DNA from: Halorarum halophilum
GTDB taxonomy: Archaea > Halobacteriota > Halobacteria > Halobacteriales > Haloferacaceae
DNA: 64,000 nucleotides
Direction of reading: 5' to 3'
Assembly (NCBI RefSeq): GCF_013401515.1
Contig: NZ_CP058529.1
Location: 2,356,001 to 2,420,000, forward strand
The first letter of the stretch is position 1; every line of letters begins with the position of its first letter. The notes beneath the pieces were generated by a model that was not told where the DNA came from, did no database searches, and saw only the letters and a list, made by a program, of their open reading frames with translations. The position numbers and the translations under genes were made by a program. This document shows, in pieces, positions 17,124 through 25,905 of this stretch.

Positions 17124-18347
17124 ATGGAAATCGCCGAGGTCGAGAGTTTCGCCGTGTCCATCCCGCTGGACGAGCCGGTCTCGTTCGCGACGCGGACCGT
17201 CGAGGAGCGCGACCACGCCATCACGTACGTCCGAACCGCCGACGGGATCGAGGGGCTCGGCTACACGCTCGGGTACGGCGGGGCGGGGCTCGTCGCCGAC
17301 GCCGTGACGGACGTGCTCGCGCCGATGGTCGAGGGCGAGGACCCGCGCGACACCGAGCGCCTCTGGCGCGAAATGTTCGACGGCACCGTCCAGATCGGCC
17401 GGAAGGGCGCCATACTGCGGGCCATCGCCGTCGTGGACATCGCGCTCTGGGACCTCGCGGGGAAGCTCCTCGACGTGCCGACCTACCAGCTCCTCGGCGG
17501 GAAGTACCGCGACGAGGTTCGCATCTACTGCGACCTCCACGCGGGCGAGGCGTACGCGGTCGACACCGGCTACACCGAGTACGGCGAGGAGGAGTCCTAC
17601 ACGCCGGCGGCGTACGCCGAGACCGCCGAGCAGGCCGTCGAACTCGGGTTCGACGCCATCAAGTTCGACCTCGACACGCCGACGGACAACGAGCCGGACC
17701 CGTTCAACGGCCGGCTATCGGCCGCGGACGTGGAGGACAAGCGCGAGATCGTCGCCGCCGTCGACGAGGCCGTCCCCGACGAGGTGGAGGTCGCGTTCGA
17801 CTGCCACTGGGACTACTCGCTCGACGCCGCCAAGCGGCTGGCCCGCGCGCTGTAGCCGTACGGCCTCATGTGGCTCGAGGACGTCGTCCCGCGGGAGAAC
17901 GTGAAGGCGCAACGGGAGGTCGCCCGCTCGACTAGCACGCCGCTCGCGACCGGGGAGAACCGCTTCCGCGTCCACGAGTTCTCCGAACTGCTGTACGAGT
18001 TCGCGGTCGACGTCGTGACGCCGGACCCGACCACCTGCGGGGGGCTCGCGGAGTCGCGGGCCATCGCGAACCGGGCGGAGGAGAACTACATCGTCTTCTC
18101 GCCGCACAACGTCTGCGGCCCCGTCGGGACGATGGCGTGCGTCCACCTCGGGGCGTCGATTGCGAACTTCGGCGTGCTGGAGTTCCACGCGCTGGAGGTG
18201 GACTGGTGGGACGACCTCGTGACGCGCTCGGACCCCCTCATCGAGGACGGGTACGTCGCCGTGCCCGAGGCGCCGGGGCTCGGCGTCGAACTCGACGAGG
18301 ACGTGGCCGCCGAACACGCGAAGGGCGACGGCGACCTCTGGTCGTGA
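17124..18347 (+). pseudogene. Enolase-superfamily sugar-acid dehydratase, interrupted by in-frame TAG
   Basis: One reading frame of 407 coding positions is interrupted by TAG at codon 244 (17853-17855). The halves continue the same protein without frameshift: the text reads AKRLARAL-stop-PYGLMWLED, where the family normally has Glu, so a single GAG-to-TAG change explains it. The N-terminal part has the mandelate-racemase/muconate-lactonising lid (MEIAEVESFAVSIPLDEPV) and barrel strands up to IKFDLD and FDCHWDY. The C-terminal part holds metal ligands in WLED and ATGEN and the catalytic His of FSPHNVCGP. The pattern suits a gluconate- or galactonate-type sugar-acid dehydratase. As read, only a truncated, probably inactive protein would be made unless the stop is read through or is a sequencing error. 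Confidence 0.88.
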
Positions 18348-18398
18348 CGGTCGGCGCGGCGGGAGAAGAGCCGGAGTCGGTGGACCGGGAGGATCGGC

Positions 18399-18923
18399 TC
18401 AGACCAGCGTGTCCGGTCGGGTCGACAGGTAGTCGAACACCGCGCCGAGCCCGAAGCCGTAGCCGAGGTGGGCGACGAGCGTGAAGAACACGTAGCCGGG
18501 CAGCCAGAACGACGGGTCGTAGAACGCCATCGCGAACCCGGTCCAGATGACGGCGCCGAACGTGATCCCTCTGGTGGCGAAGCGATCCCCCGGCAGGTAC
18601 GACCCGGCCGACGCGAACAGCAGCGGCCAGACGACCATCCCGCCGGCCAGGAAGACGAAGTAGCCGACCGCGACCGGGTGCTGCGGGTAGAACACGACGG
18701 TCCCCGTCATCTCGGCCAGTTCGGCGAACGCCGTCATCTCGAAGGCGCCGAACGTCCGCGCGACGAGCAGGCCGACGGTTACGATCGCGGTGCCGACCGC
18801 GCCGCCGACGGCGCCGACGAACCCGTCGGTGATGACGCCGAACAGGTGGTCGAAGTCCGGTTCGGCCTCCTCCTCGCCCAGTTCGACGTCCTGAACGGTC
18901 CCCGGTGAGTTCTCCTCTTCCAT
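18399..18923 (-). CDS. Four-helix membrane protein (DUF6789-like) divergent from cox genes
   Basis: 174 residues. An acidic cytoplasmic N-terminus of about 30 residues precedes about four membrane helices (GVITDGFVGAVGGAVGTAIVTVG, YFVFLAGGMVVWPLLF, GITFGAVIWTGFAMAFYD, GYVFFTLVAHLGYGFGLGAV). From memory it resembles haloarchaeal DUF6789 proteins; this was not searched. It diverges from the cytochrome oxidase operon across a 149-bp gap, so a role linked to the oxidase is possible. ATG 18923 is favoured: the minus-strand TATA-like CTTTTATCA at 18945-18953 lies about 26 nt upstream, suggesting a leaderless mRNA. Confidence 0.7.
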   Translation of the reverse strand: MEEENSPGTVQDVELGEEEAEPDFDHLFGVITDGFVGAVGGAVGTAIVTVGLLVARTFGAFEMTAFAELAEMTGTVVFYPQHPVAVGYFVFLAGGMVVWPLLFASAGSYLPGDRFATRGITFGAVIWTGFAMAFYDPSFWLPGYVFFTLVAHLGYGFGLGAVFDYLSTRPDTLV

Positions 18924-19072
18924 GGTGTGTGGTACCATCGTTCATGATAAAAGGCTTGTCCCGGCGTTCGACCGCTTAACGACCACTTCTGGCCGACTTC
19001 CGGGGGCATTCTCCGCAATGAATAAGTGTACATGGGGGGGATTGGGTGCAACGTGCTGGGTTAACGGATGTC

Positions 19073-19870
19073 ATGATACTCGATCACACCGGGGCGGGCG
19101 TAGGCCTGGCGCCGCTCCAGAACGGCATCGTCCCGCGGGGAACGCGTGTACAGGTGTTCCAGCAGATCTTCGACGTGTTCCTCGTGCTCGGAACGCTCGT
19201 CGGCGTCGTCGTCGTGGGCTACATGCTCTACAACGCCTACAAGTACCGGGCGGACGCCGACGTGAAGCGGGGGAACGAAGACCTCCCGACGCTGGGGGAA
19301 CTCCCCACCGGCAGCGGTGGCGGCGGCAAACTGTTCGTCTCGTTCACGCTGAGCGCCGTCATCGTGATCTCGCTCATCGCCTGGACGTACGGGGCGCTGG
19401 CGTTCGTCGAGGACCCGCCGACGCCCGAGGACACCGTCGAAGTCGAGGTCGTCGGGTTCCAGTTCGGCTGGAAGTTCATCTACCCGAACGGCTACCAGGA
19501 CTCGACCCTCCGGGTCCCCGTCGACACCAACGTGAAGCTCTCGATCACCTCCGAGGACGTGTTCCACAACATCGGCGTCCCGGAGCTCCGGGTGAAGTCC
19601 GACGCCATCCCGGGCCAGACCACGGACACGTGGTTCATCGCCGACGAGCGGGGGACGTACATGGCGCAGTGCTACGAGCTGTGCGGCGTCGGCCACTCGT
19701 ACATGACCGCCGAGGTGAAGGTGATGCCACAGGACGAGTACGAGGCCTGGTACGCGAACACGACCGCCGAGAACGGCACCGCATCGGGCGGAAACGGCAC
19801 CGCCGGGAACGGGACGGCGGGCAACGGAACGGCGAGCAACAGTACGGCACACGCGCTCGGAGGAGCATGA
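19073..19870 (+). CDS. coxB: Cytochrome c oxidase subunit II
   Basis: 265 residues from ATG 19073; an in-frame GTG at 19046 would add nine. Two membrane helices (FDVFLVLGTLVGVVVVGYML and FTLSAVIVISLIAWTYGA) precede an extracellular cupredoxin domain. The CuA site is intact: His165 (VFHNIG) and C200-x3-C204-x3-H208 (CYELCGVGH). It accepts electrons from a small carrier such as halocyanin and passes them to heme a. The C-terminal 35 residues are a low-complexity tail with six N-X-T/S sequons. The stop overlaps the start of the fused CoxA-CoxC gene (ATGA), so the two are translationally coupled. Confidence 0.95.
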   Translation: MILDHTGAGVGLAPLQNGIVPRGTRVQVFQQIFDVFLVLGTLVGVVVVGYMLYNAYKYRADADVKRGNEDLPTLGELPTGSGGGGKLFVSFTLSAVIVISLIAWTYGALAFVEDPPTPEDTVEVEVVGFQFGWKFIYPNGYQDSTLRVPVDTNVKLSITSEDVFHNIGVPELRVKSDAIPGQTTDTWFIADERGTYMAQCYELCGVGHSYMTAEVKVMPQDEYEAWYANTTAENGTASGGNGTAGNGTAGNGTASNSTAHALGGA

Positions 19871-22554
19871 CGACGAACGACGACACCGACGACCGGATCG
19901 ACGACCCGAACGCCCGAAGTGATGGCGACGACGCCGGCAGTGACGGGCGGGCGAGCACGGCCCCGACGACCGACGACGACGACGGCACCGACCCGACGCC
20001 GGCGACCGACGGCGGCGACGCGGGAGTCGAGGCCGACGGCGGCCACGGGACGGCCGGGGCGGCCGCCGAGACCGACGAACACCACGGGTTGCCGGGAGCC
20101 GAGACGCTGACGCGCTGGTTCGTCACGACGAACCACAAGGACGTCGGCATCCTCTACACGGTGACGGCGCTGTTCTTCCTCGTCTTCGGGGGCGTGCTGG
20201 CCCTGCTCATGCGGCTGCAGCTGTGGGTCCCCGGCACCGGCTTCCTGTCGGCGAACGCCTACAACCAGGCCGTCTCCGCCCACGGGCTCCTGATGGTGTT
20301 CTGGTTCCTCTCGCCGTTCGCGTTCGGCTTCGCGAACTACGTCGTCCCGCTCCAGCTCGGGGCGAAGGACCTCGCGTTCCCCCGGCTGAACGCGCTCTCC
20401 TACTGGCTCTACCTGTTCTCCGGGGCCCTGTTCTTCGTCTCGTTCTTCCAGGGCGGCACCTTCTCGGGCGGGTGGACGATGTACGCGCCGCTGAACATCC
20501 CGCTGTACACGCCCGAACCCGGCGCGACGACGACGGTGCTCGCGATGATCATGTTCGTCGCCTCGGTGACGGTGTCGTCGGTGAACTTCCTCACGACGAT
20601 GCACCGGATGCGCGCGGAGGGGATGCGGCTCAGGGACATGCCGCTGTTCAGCATATCCATCCTGCTCACCGTCTGGATGATGCTGTTCGCGTTCGCCGCG
20701 CTGCTGGCGGCGATGATGATCCTCACCTCCGACCGGCTGCTGGGGACGACCTACTTCGCCGCGACGGGCGCCGGCGGGTCGCTGCTGTGGGCGCACCTGT
20801 TCTGGTTCTTCGGCCACCCGGAGGTGTACATCGTCTTCTTCCCGGCGCTGGGGGCGATGGCGGAGATATTCCAGACGTTCACCGGGCGCCGCATCGTCGG
20901 CCGAAAGTGGTTCATCGCGGCGATGCTGCTGGTGGCGCTCCAGAGCTTCGTCGTCTGGATGCACCACATGTTCCTCACGGCGATCAACCTCCAGATCAAG
21001 ACGCTGTTCATGGCGACCACCATCGGCATCTCGCTGCCGTTCGACCTGATGGTGTTCGCGCTCATCTACACCACCATCAAGGGGCGGATTCGGTTCACGA
21101 CCCCGTTCCTGTTCGCGTTCGGCGGGCTGCTCGTGTTCATCATCGGGGGCATCACCGGGGTGTTCCTCGGCGCCGTCGTGCTCGACTACGAGTTCCGCGG
21201 CACCTACTGGGTCGTCGCGCACTTCCACTACGTGATGGTCGGCGGCGTCACCGCGCTCGTCGGGGCGCTGTACTACTGGTACCCGAAGATGTCCGGCCGG
21301 ATGTACGACGAGTTCCTCGGGAAGGTCCACTTCGCGGTGTTCTTCGTCGGGTTCAACGTGCTGTACTTCCCGATGTTCATCGCCTGGGAGACGCCCCGTC
21401 GCGTCTTCGAGTACCCGATGGCACTCGCCGGCTACCACCAGACGGCGACCGTCGGGGCGTTCCTGCTCGGCGGCTCGTTCCTCATCATGTTCTGGAACCT
21501 GACCAAGAGCCTCTGGGCCGGCGACCCGGCGCCGGACAACCCCTGGGAGCACGCGACGACCGCCGAGTGGGCGGTGTCCTCGCCCCCACCGCTCGACAAC
21601 TTCCCCGGTCGGCCGAGCTACGCGAGCGGGTCGCTCTCGTTCGTCGACGACCTCCGCCCGTCGATCGGTTCGGGCGGGCCGAGCGCCGCGGACGGCGGCC
21701 TGCCGGCCAGCGCGCACGTCGACGACGCGGCGCACGCCCACGACGATCACGGCGCCGACCACGCGAGCATCTGGCCGTTCGTCGTCGGCCTCGGCGGGTT
21801 CTTCGCCCTGCTGGGCCTCTCGGGCATCCGGGAGGGGAGCTTCGTCCCCGGCATCGCCGGCGGCGCCTACGCGGGGCTGCTCGCGGTGGGGGTCGTCGTG
21901 CTCGGCTACGGGCTGGTCGGGATGACTCGCGAGCCGTTCCAGGGGCTCACCGGCCCGTTCGGATCGAGCTGGCCGTTCGAGAACATCGAGAACACGAAGC
22001 TCGGGCTCTGGATCTTCCTGGCCTCCGACGTGGTGCTGTTCGGGGCGTTCATCGGCTCGTACGTGTTCATCCGGGTCGCGGAGGGGTGGCAGAGCTGGCA
22101 CCACCTCATCCCGGCGGCGCACGTCCCGCTCCCGGGGCTCATCAACACGTACCTGCTCCTGACGAGCAGTTTCACCGTCGTGCTCGCCCTGGTCGCGGCC
22201 GAGAAGGGCAGGCGGTGGGGCGTGGTCGGCGGCCTCGCGGCGACGTTCCTGCTCGGGGTCGGCTTCCTCATCAACAAGGCGCTGGAGTGGCAGCACCTGT
22301 TCCACGTCCACTCGGAGGCGTTCCCGCACGGCTGGAACCTCTCGACGAACGTCGCGTCGTCGACGTTCTACCTCACGACGGGGCTCCACGGCGCCCACGT
22401 CGCCGTCGGCCTGCTCATCACGCTGTACATGCTGATCCGGGCGGTCAAGGGGGCGTACCTGGACGACGAGCGCCCGGTGGAGTACTTCGGGCTCTACTGG
22501 CACTTCGTCGACATCGTCTGGCTGTTCCTGTTCCCGCTGTTCTACATCCTCTAG
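19867..22554 (+). CDS. coxAC: Cytochrome c oxidase, fused subunits I and III
   Basis: 895 residues. An acidic, disordered N-terminus (1-75, rich in Asp, Thr and Gly) precedes subunit I. Ligands are intact: heme a His139 (SAHGLLM) and His454; CuB His317, His366 and His367; cross-linked Tyr321 (GHPEVY); heme a3 His452 (AHFHYVM). A linker with an HDDHG segment follows (about 600-650), then a subunit III domain (about 690-895, ENTKLGLWIFLASDVVLFG to HFVDIVWLFLFPLFYIL). Fused I-III oxidases occur in several archaea and bacteria. It reduces O2 to water in the membrane and pumps protons. It starts in the coxB stop codon and ends 9 nt before coxD. Confidence 0.96.
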   Translation: MTTNDDTDDRIDDPNARSDGDDAGSDGRASTAPTTDDDDGTDPTPATDGGDAGVEADGGHGTAGAAAETDEHHGLPGAETLTRWFVTTNHKDVGILYTVTALFFLVFGGVLALLMRLQLWVPGTGFLSANAYNQAVSAHGLLMVFWFLSPFAFGFANYVVPLQLGAKDLAFPRLNALSYWLYLFSGALFFVSFFQGGTFSGGWTMYAPLNIPLYTPEPGATTTVLAMIMFVASVTVSSVNFLTTMHRMRAEGMRLRDMPLFSISILLTVWMMLFAFAALLAAMMILTSDRLLGTTYFAATGAGGSLLWAHLFWFFGHPEVYIVFFPALGAMAEIFQTFTGRRIVGRKWFIAAMLLVALQSFVVWMHHMFLTAINLQIKTLFMATTIGISLPFDLMVFALIYTTIKGRIRFTTPFLFAFGGLLVFIIGGITGVFLGAVVLDYEFRGTYWVVAHFHYVMVGGVTALVGALYYWYPKMSGRMYDEFLGKVHFAVFFVGFNVLYFPMFIAWETPRRVFEYPMALAGYHQTATVGAFLLGGSFLIMFWNLTKSLWAGDPAPDNPWEHATTAEWAVSSPPPLDNFPGRPSYASGSLSFVDDLRPSIGSGGPSAADGGLPASAHVDDAAHAHDDHGADHASIWPFVVGLGGFFALLGLSGIREGSFVPGIAGGAYAGLLAVGVVVLGYGLVGMTREPFQGLTGPFGSSWPFENIENTKLGLWIFLASDVVLFGAFIGSYVFIRVAEGWQSWHHLIPAAHVPLPGLINTYLLLTSSFTVVLALVAAEKGRRWGVVGGLAATFLLGVGFLINKALEWQHLFHVHSEAFPHGWNLSTNVASSTFYLTTGLHGAHVAVGLLITLYMLIRAVKGAYLDDERPVEYFGLYWHFVDIVWLFLFPLFYIL

Positions 22555-22563
22555 GTGATCAAA

Positions 22564-22827
22564 ATGACGTCAACAAAACTGTACACGGCGATATACGTGG
22601 TCCTGTTCGTACTGGCGACCCTGCAGGTGCTCATCGAGCAGTTCGAGGGGTTCACCTACTGGACGGCGTTCGCGATCATCATGGTCGTCTCGACCGCGAA
22701 GGCGATCGTGGTCGCGGGCTACTACCAGCACCTCCGCTCGGAGCCGCGGTCGGTGTCGTACGTGATGCTCGGCGGGCTGCTTGCGGCGCTGGCGCTGACC
22801 GTCGCCGCGTCGTACTCGATCATGTAG
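22564..22827 (+). CDS. coxD: Cytochrome c oxidase subunit IV-type protein
   Basis: 87 residues with three membrane helices (LYTAIYVVLFVLATLQVLIE, WTAFAIIMVVSTAKAIVVAG, VMLGGLLAALALTVAASY). The segment AKAIVVAGYYQHLRSEP between helices 2 and 3 is typical of bacterial/archaeal CoxD/CtaF-type small subunits. The start is fixed by AGGTGATC at 22553-22560, a near-perfect match to the complement of the 16S 3' end, four bases before ATG 22564; a GTG at 22555 lies inside this site. It is the last gene of the oxidase operon; a T6 run at 22843-22848 may end transcription. Confidence 0.9.
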   Translation: MTSTKLYTAIYVVLFVLATLQVLIEQFEGFTYWTAFAIIMVVSTAKAIVVAGYYQHLRSEPRSVSYVMLGGLLAALALTVAASYSIM

Positions 22828-23165
22828 GTTCGGGGAGTTCGGTTTTTTCGCGGTCGGTGTTCGATCGCTGTGGTGACGTTCGAGTTCTATTAGGAGGGAA
22901 TCCCTTCGAGGTCGTTACGTCGGTTTCGGAGTACATCGGTTTCGGAGCAACGGGCTAATTCCAAGCGTCATGAAAGCCACGCCCTCCCCAGCCGATTCGC
23001 TCCCTCGCTTCGCTCGGTCACTCATCCCTCGCGCACGTGTGCTCGCGCCACGGGGGCGCTCGCGTCACGTGCGCCGACCGCCAGTGGGCCGCCTTTCGAC
23101 CCGTAGTTCACTTTCACCTCGCTTCCGTCCCCTTTATCCGGAGCCCTCCCGGAGTTGCACCAGAA
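22828..23165. other. Gap after cox operon: T-run, short direct repeat, repeat copy A, hjc promoter
   Basis: In order: GGTTTTTTCG at 22841-22850 (possible terminator); the 12-mer TCGGTTTCGGAG twice in 22919-22947; copy A of the dispersed element (22964-23084); and a TATA-like CCTTTATCC near 23130-23139, about 30 nt before the hjc ATG. Confidence 0.6.
22964..23084 (+). repeat. Dispersed modular intergenic repeat, copy A
   Basis: Conserved blocks in order: AGCGTCATGAAAGCCAC (22964-22980), CTCCCCAGCCGATTCGCTC (22984-23002), a variable stem-loop, CTCATCCCTCGCGCACGTGT (23021-23040) and GCGTCACGTGCGCCGACCGC (23062-23081). The blocks match five other gaps in the window. Confidence 0.85.
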
Positions 23166-23657
23166 ATGCCGGGCAATCCGAAGGGCGACCGCCGCGAGCG
23201 CGAACTCGTCAACAGGCTCGACGAGGCGGGGTTCGCGGTGATGCGCGCGCCCGCCAGCGGCTCCTCTACCGACCGGGAACTCCCCGACGTGCTGGCAGGC
23301 GACGCCGACGTCTTCTACGCCGTCGAGGCGAAGTCCTCCTCCGGGAAACCCATCTACCTCACCGGCGAGGAGGTCGAGGCCCTCATCTACTTCGCGCGGA
23401 ACTTCGGCGCGAGCCCGAAGGTCGGCGTGCGTTTCGACCGCGAGGACTGGTACTTCTTCCACCCGAGCGACCTCCACACGACCGACGGCGGCAACTACCG
23501 CGTGAAGAAGGAGACCGCCATCGAGGACGGGCAGACAATCGAGGACCTGAAGGCGGCGGGCGAGGAGGCCGGGAGCGACCGCTCCGTCGCCGAGGTCCTC
23601 AACGCGGTCGAGCAGGGCGTGCTCTCCGCGGACGAGGCCGCCGAGATGCTGGAGTAG
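23166..23657 (+). CDS. hjc: Holliday junction resolvase Hjc
   Basis: 163 residues. Archaeal Hjc nuclease motifs are present in the first 75 residues: basic N-terminus [16 protein letters not shown] with the catalytic Glu, [25 protein letters not shown] with the catalytic Asp and the E-x-K pair. It cleaves four-way DNA junctions in recombination. The C-terminal 45 residues, ending ADEAAEMLE, are an extra helical tail beyond the usual domain of about 120 residues. ATG 23166 begins [11 protein letters not shown], like other members. The TATA-like CCTTTATCC about 30 nt upstream predicts a short or absent leader. Confidence 0.94.
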   Translation: MPGNPKGDRRERELVNRLDEAGFAVMRAPASGSSTDRELPDVLAGDADVFYAVEAKSSSGKPIYLTGEEVEALIYFARNFGASPKVGVRFDREDWYFFHPSDLHTTDGGNYRVKKETAIEDGQTIEDLKAAGEEAGSDRSVAEVLNAVEQGVLSADEAAEMLE

Positions 23658-23680
23658 AGGAGTGTTCTCCGAGGACCCCG

Positions 23681-24340
23681 TCAGACTCCGACGACCGCGA
23701 GGTTCGGGGCTATATCGTCCGGAATCCGCTTCAGTCGCGAGGCGGGGAACGAGTAGCGCCGGAGGCCGGACACGTCGAGGTGGCCGTCCGCCGCACGAGC
23801 GCGGCCGACGTACACCGCCTCGACGACGGGTTCGTGGTCGCCGTAGTCGCGGTTCGAGTCGTACTCGGCGATGGGCCGGCCGTCGTCCGTCTCGCGCTCG
23901 TCGGACCGCTCGCTCGTCACGTCGGTGACGAGCAGCAGGCTTCCGGACTCGCGGTCCCGGACGAACTCGCCGCGAGCCGGCCGGTGGACTGGACAGAGGT
24001 AGCTCCCCTTCCCGACGGGGACGAAGATCGGTTCGCCACAGACCGCGCAGGCGCCGTCGCGCTTGCCCGGCGGCGGCACGAGCCCCTCGTTCACCTCCAT
24101 CGCGACGCGGCGGAGGTGCTTGCAGCGGGCGTTTCGAATCGTTCGGTCCGGACAGCTGCACGAGCGGGCGTCGAGGTCGACGATGTAGCTGTCGTGCTCG
24201 GTGTCCACGAGGTACGTGTCGTCCCGGAGCGCCCGCACCGCCATCGGTTCGCGGCGGGCCCGCCCGGCCCGGCCGGTGAGGCCGTCGTCGGGGAGCGTGT
24301 GACGGGCTGCGGACGCGGATGTGTGTACTGAGTGCGTCAT
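23681..24340 (-). CDS. SWIM zinc-finger protein
   Basis: 219 residues. A SWIM-type zinc site lies at about 58-75: CSC-x9-CKH (CSCPDRTIRNARCKHL). A second putative zinc site follows: CAVCGEP ... YLCPVHRP (about 98-120), a mini-ribbon pattern. The remainder is polar and acidic. SWIM domains mediate DNA or protein binding; in haloarchaea such proteins occur singly and are of unknown function, sometimes near recombination genes. This gene converges on hjc with a 23-bp gap, but that does not prove a link. Confidence 0.82.
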   Translation of the reverse strand: MTHSVHTSASAARHTLPDDGLTGRAGRARREPMAVRALRDDTYLVDTEHDSYIVDLDARSCSCPDRTIRNARCKHLRRVAMEVNEGLVPPPGKRDGACAVCGEPIFVPVGKGSYLCPVHRPARGEFVRDRESGSLLLVTDVTSERSDERETDDGRPIAEYDSNRDYGDHEPVVEAVYVGRARAADGHLDVSGLRRYSFPASRLKRIPDDIAPNLAVVGV

Positions 24341-24514
24341 CCCGTATCGACCGTCTCTACGTGCTCGACGGACCTAAACCCTCGTTTCACGTGCAACGTC
24401 ACACCCCTCAGTCCACCCCGTTCGGGTGGGTTTCCCTGGCGTCTACAGTGGAACCAACACGGTGTTGCGAGGCGCTTCGAAGCCCTTTTGCCGGGTGCCG
24501 GGGAAGGCGGCGGC

Positions 24515-24718
24515 ATGGAAATCGACGCGGAGATGCGCCGGAAGATCGCCGTTTCCGTCGGCGCGGTCGGCGTGTTCATCGCGCTCGTCGTCGTGGTGGG
24601 GAGTCAGTACACGAACGACCACCACCTCAACGAGGTCGGCGGCTACGCCCTCGTCGGCATCGTGGCGCTGTTCGTGGTCCTGATGGCGCTCGTCGGCCTG
24701 TTCCTCGACGCCTCGTAG
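24515..24718 (+). CDS. Small two-helix membrane protein
   Basis: 67 residues: a short charged N-terminus (MEIDAEMRRK), a first membrane helix (IAVSVGAVGVFIALVVVVG), a loop containing NDHHLNEVGG, and a second helix (YALVGIVALFVVLMALVGLF). ATG 24515 is preceded by GGGGAAGG, a fair ribosome site. Haloarchaea encode a conserved family of this size and layout (I recall it as DUF7472, not searched). No function is known. It converges on priL. Confidence 0.72.
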   Translation: MEIDAEMRRKIAVSVGAVGVFIALVVVVGSQYTNDHHLNEVGGYALVGIVALFVVLMALVGLFLDAS

Positions 24719-24786
24719 ATTCCGCTCGAACCGCTTCCGGCCCATTCTGACGCCGCCTTCCGTTCCGCCTTCGGCCCACTCCCCGC

Positions 24787-25905
24787 TCAGGCGTCCGCAT
24801 CCGCGTCCGCGTCGGCACCGGTACCCGCGTTCCGCCGCCGCTCCCGCCAGTCCACGACCTCGTCGGCCTCGCGCAGTTGCCGGGCGTAGAACTCCAGGGG
24901 GTGCGGCGCGACGCGGCGGTGCTCGTCCTCGTTGTCGCACACGCCGTAGGCGCCAAGCGTCTCACAGGACGGCGGCGGGTACTGCGCCCCCGATTCGTCG
25001 CGGAGGTACGCGAACTCCGCGGCCACCCGATCGGGCGAGAGCCCGCCCTCGGTGAGCGTCACGACGCCTCCCACGTCGAGGTTCAGGCCGGCGAGGAACG
25101 ACAGCAGGGCGAACCGCTCCTGCGGGTCGAACTCGTCGCCCTCGCCGTTCCGGGTCCGGTCGAGCAGGCGGGCGAGACACGGCGGAAAGTGCTCGGGCGC
25201 GACGACGTCGAAGTCGGCGACGGTCGCGCGCTCGGCGAGCAGGTCCCGGAGATCGGCGATCTCGGTCTCCAGTTCCTCGGAGAGCTCCTCGCTCACGCCC
25301 TCGAACGGGAGCCCCTCGGACACGCGCTCGCGGACGGCCTCCCGGAGCACGCGGAACAGCCCGTCGCGCGGGACCCGCACCTCGCCCCCCGCGAGTTCCC
25401 GGTTGACCAGCCGCCAGTCGTCGCCCCAGCGCGGGTCGACGTACTCGAGGTACGCGCCGACGCCGAGCCGGAACCACTGGGGTTCGGGCGCGCCGGCGGG
25501 CGGGTCCTCCGGGCGCGTCCGGTCGGCCAGGTCGAACTCCCGGAGGAGGGTGTGGAGGTCGGCCCGGGCGGGGTCCGGCGGGCCGTCGCGCGCGACGTCC
25601 GCGGTGAACCGCTCGTGGGCCGTCCGGGCCTCGGCGCCGGCGTACTTCTCCACCGCGGCGGGGGAGTCGAGCAGCGAGACGAGGATCCGCGCGAGTGGGT
25701 AGGAGAGCAACTCCTCGCGCGTGTCCCACTCATGGGGCGTCTCGGAGGCGACGGTTCCCTCGACCAGCGCGCGTTCGACGCGTTCGCGCCCCCGTTCGAC
25801 CGCCGGGTCGCGCTCGGCGACGAGCGTCGCGAGGTCCACGCCCGCCTCGCGGACCGCCTCGCGGGCGTTCCCGAAGAACGGGTAGCGGGCGTAGCGCGGG
25901 TCCAT
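24787..25905 (-). CDS. priL: DNA primase large subunit PriL, one Fe-S Cys not seen
   Basis: 372 residues, normal length. N-terminal helical domain starts MDPRYARYPFFGNAREAVREAG as in archaeal PriL. The C-terminal Fe-S domain has FPPCLARLL (about 238-246), then PPPSCETLGAYGVC (about 325-338) and HPLEFYARQL. Three cysteines are visible. The fourth ligand, usually in a D-x-x-C segment before HPL, reads DEHRRVAPHPL here, with Arg or His in its place. PriL partners PriS to make RNA/DNA primers; priS is not in the window. The C-terminal tail (ADADADADA) is low complexity. The gene is divergent from the ribosomal cluster. Confidence 0.93.
   Translation of the reverse strand: MDPRYARYPFFGNAREAVREAGVDLATLVAERDPAVERGRERVERALVEGTVASETPHEWDTREELLSYPLARILVSLLDSPAAVEKYAGAEARTAHERFTADVARDGPPDPARADLHTLLREFDLADRTRPEDPPAGAPEPQWFRLGVGAYLEYVDPRWGDDWRLVNRELAGGEVRVPRDGLFRVLREAVRERVSEGLPFEGVSEELSEELETEIADLRDLLAERATVADFDVVAPEHFPPCLARLLDRTRNGEGDEFDPQERFALLSFLAGLNLDVGGVVTLTEGGLSPDRVAAEFAYLRDESGAQYPPPSCETLGAYGVCDNEDEHRRVAPHPLEFYARQLREADEVVDWRERRRNAGTGADADADADA

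Noticed and set aside
17853-17855. TAG decoded as pyrrolysine
   Set aside because: No Pyl tRNA or biosynthesis genes are in view, haloarchaea are not known to use it, and the enzyme family has Glu here. A simple mutation or read error is more likely.
19672-22503. 943-codon open frame antisense to coxAC
   Set aside because: Product is Arg/Glu/Pro-rich without any fold or motif. High GC content makes long antisense frames common; the plus-strand oxidase explains the region.
22970-23100. Repeat elements as short protein genes (frames starting MKAT or MRAT)
   Set aside because: The ATG is conserved by the DNA block, but the frame shifts between copies because the spacers differ in length; stops and products are not conserved.
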